Position numbers and translations under genes: made by a program
The notes under the pieces: generated by a model
What the model was told of the DNA's origin: nothing
The model's database searches: none
Seen by the model: only the letters and a program-made list of their open reading frames with translations
Assembly: GCA_036417435.1 (NCBI GenBank)
Contig: CM070899.1
Span: forward strand, 156,369,494-156,433,493
Reading direction: 5' to 3'
Source: Inia geoffrensis
Lineage: Eukaryota > Chordata > Mammalia > Artiodactyla > Iniidae
Length of the DNA stretch: 64,000 nt
In this document: one piece after another, positions 63,546 through 64,000 of the stretch
How positions within the stretch are numbered: the stretch's first letter is position 1
Layout of the letters: every line of letters starts with the position of its first letter

Positions 63546-64000
63546 CCTTTTAGGATTGCTCCAGTTCCTTAATTTTGTCTTGTCTGGTTATTTCTTTGAC
63601 TGTGACTAGAGCTATTAAAACCTGCAATTTGCAGGCAGTACTAATGCTAATTTTCTACTCAACTTACCTTTCTGTAGGCTGTCAAATGACAAGGATATTT
63701 TTAAATAAGCATGAATTATGTAAAAGAATTGGTTCATGAATGAAGCCCACAATCATATTCTACTCCAAGAGTTTAGAAATTTCCAGTTTATATATTCTCC
63801 TTTCAATGGAGAAATTGCACATGACTCATAACTATATTTAGATTCTGCACACCACCTTCTTTGGCCAAATATTCCTTTTGGTTATAGCAGCAATTGTGTG
63901 CATGTTTTTAGGAAGAGAGCCTCTGAGAACTCACAGGAGGGTGTGCCGACCTGGGTCATTAGCCAGACCCCAGGCGTGCTGGCTGCTCAGCAGCTGAGCT
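63546..64000. other. Unassigned sequence to window end
   Basis: Nothing recognised. Confidence 0.35.

Overview
This window is nuclear DNA from a mammal, most likely a cetacean (whale or dolphin). The strongest evidence is many copies of the tRNA-derived CHR SINE family of cetartiodactyls. Several are the short cetacean-type subfamily, with a pol III-like head reading GGGCTTCCCTGGTGGCGCAG and a tail on the opposite strand reading TTTTGCGGTACG. The window also holds L1 3' ends of cetartiodactyl type and the usual old mammalian repeats (MIR, L2, MLT1/MaLR LTRs, MER5/hAT DNA elements). There is no bacterial signature, no CRISPR array, no rRNA and no free-standing tRNA gene.

I found no convincing host protein-coding gene. 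Almost every open reading frame longer than 60 codons lies inside a repeat or looks like chance. The longest, 258 codons on the minus strand at 17072-17848, is the reverse transcriptase part of an L1 ORF2. The L1 ORF1 protein is recognisable in two overlapping frames at 18259-19024. The window is therefore probably intergenic or a deep intron.

Layout. 0-6 kb: MIR and CHR insertions, an endogenous-retrovirus (ERV) type LTR at 4.0-4.6 kb, then a promoter-like block at 4.83-5.32 kb. 6-10 kb: an MLT1 LTR and a 2.8-kb 5'-truncated L1 that split an L2 remnant. 10-16 kb: sparse, with an L1 3' remnant and an unexplained 170-codon frame. 16-23 kb: an internally deleted L1 carrying ORF1 and ORF2 pieces, older L1 3' remnants, and an MLT1 split by a SINE. 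23-40 kb: unassigned DNA with MIRs, L2s, four more CHR SINEs around 29-38 kb, two hAT/MER5 remnants, a second ERV-type LTR split by a SINE, and an old L1 interrupted by a MIR. 40-45 kb: old minus-strand L1 pieces carrying two SINEs, a solo ERV1-like LTR and long AT and CCTT microsatellites. 45-57 kb: L2 remnants, a split MIR, a three-level nest (ERV LTR inside MLT1 inside L2) with a perfect 38-bp tandem repeat, and a fourth ERV LTR copy. 57-64 kb: a solo ERV1-like LTR with a 4-bp target duplication, an L1 ORF2 piece, and a possible tail-only retroposition scar.

The most interesting non-repeat signal is at 4.83-5.32 kb: three homeodomain-type TAATT cores, two exact octamers (ATTTGCAT), a TATATAAG box, a 56-codon frame starting at 5078 and an AATAAA signal, in the right order for a small transcription unit. 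It may be a real promoter/first exon or an unrecognised LTR. Family names below come from sequence recognition alone, without database searches, and boundaries without stated target duplications are approximate.
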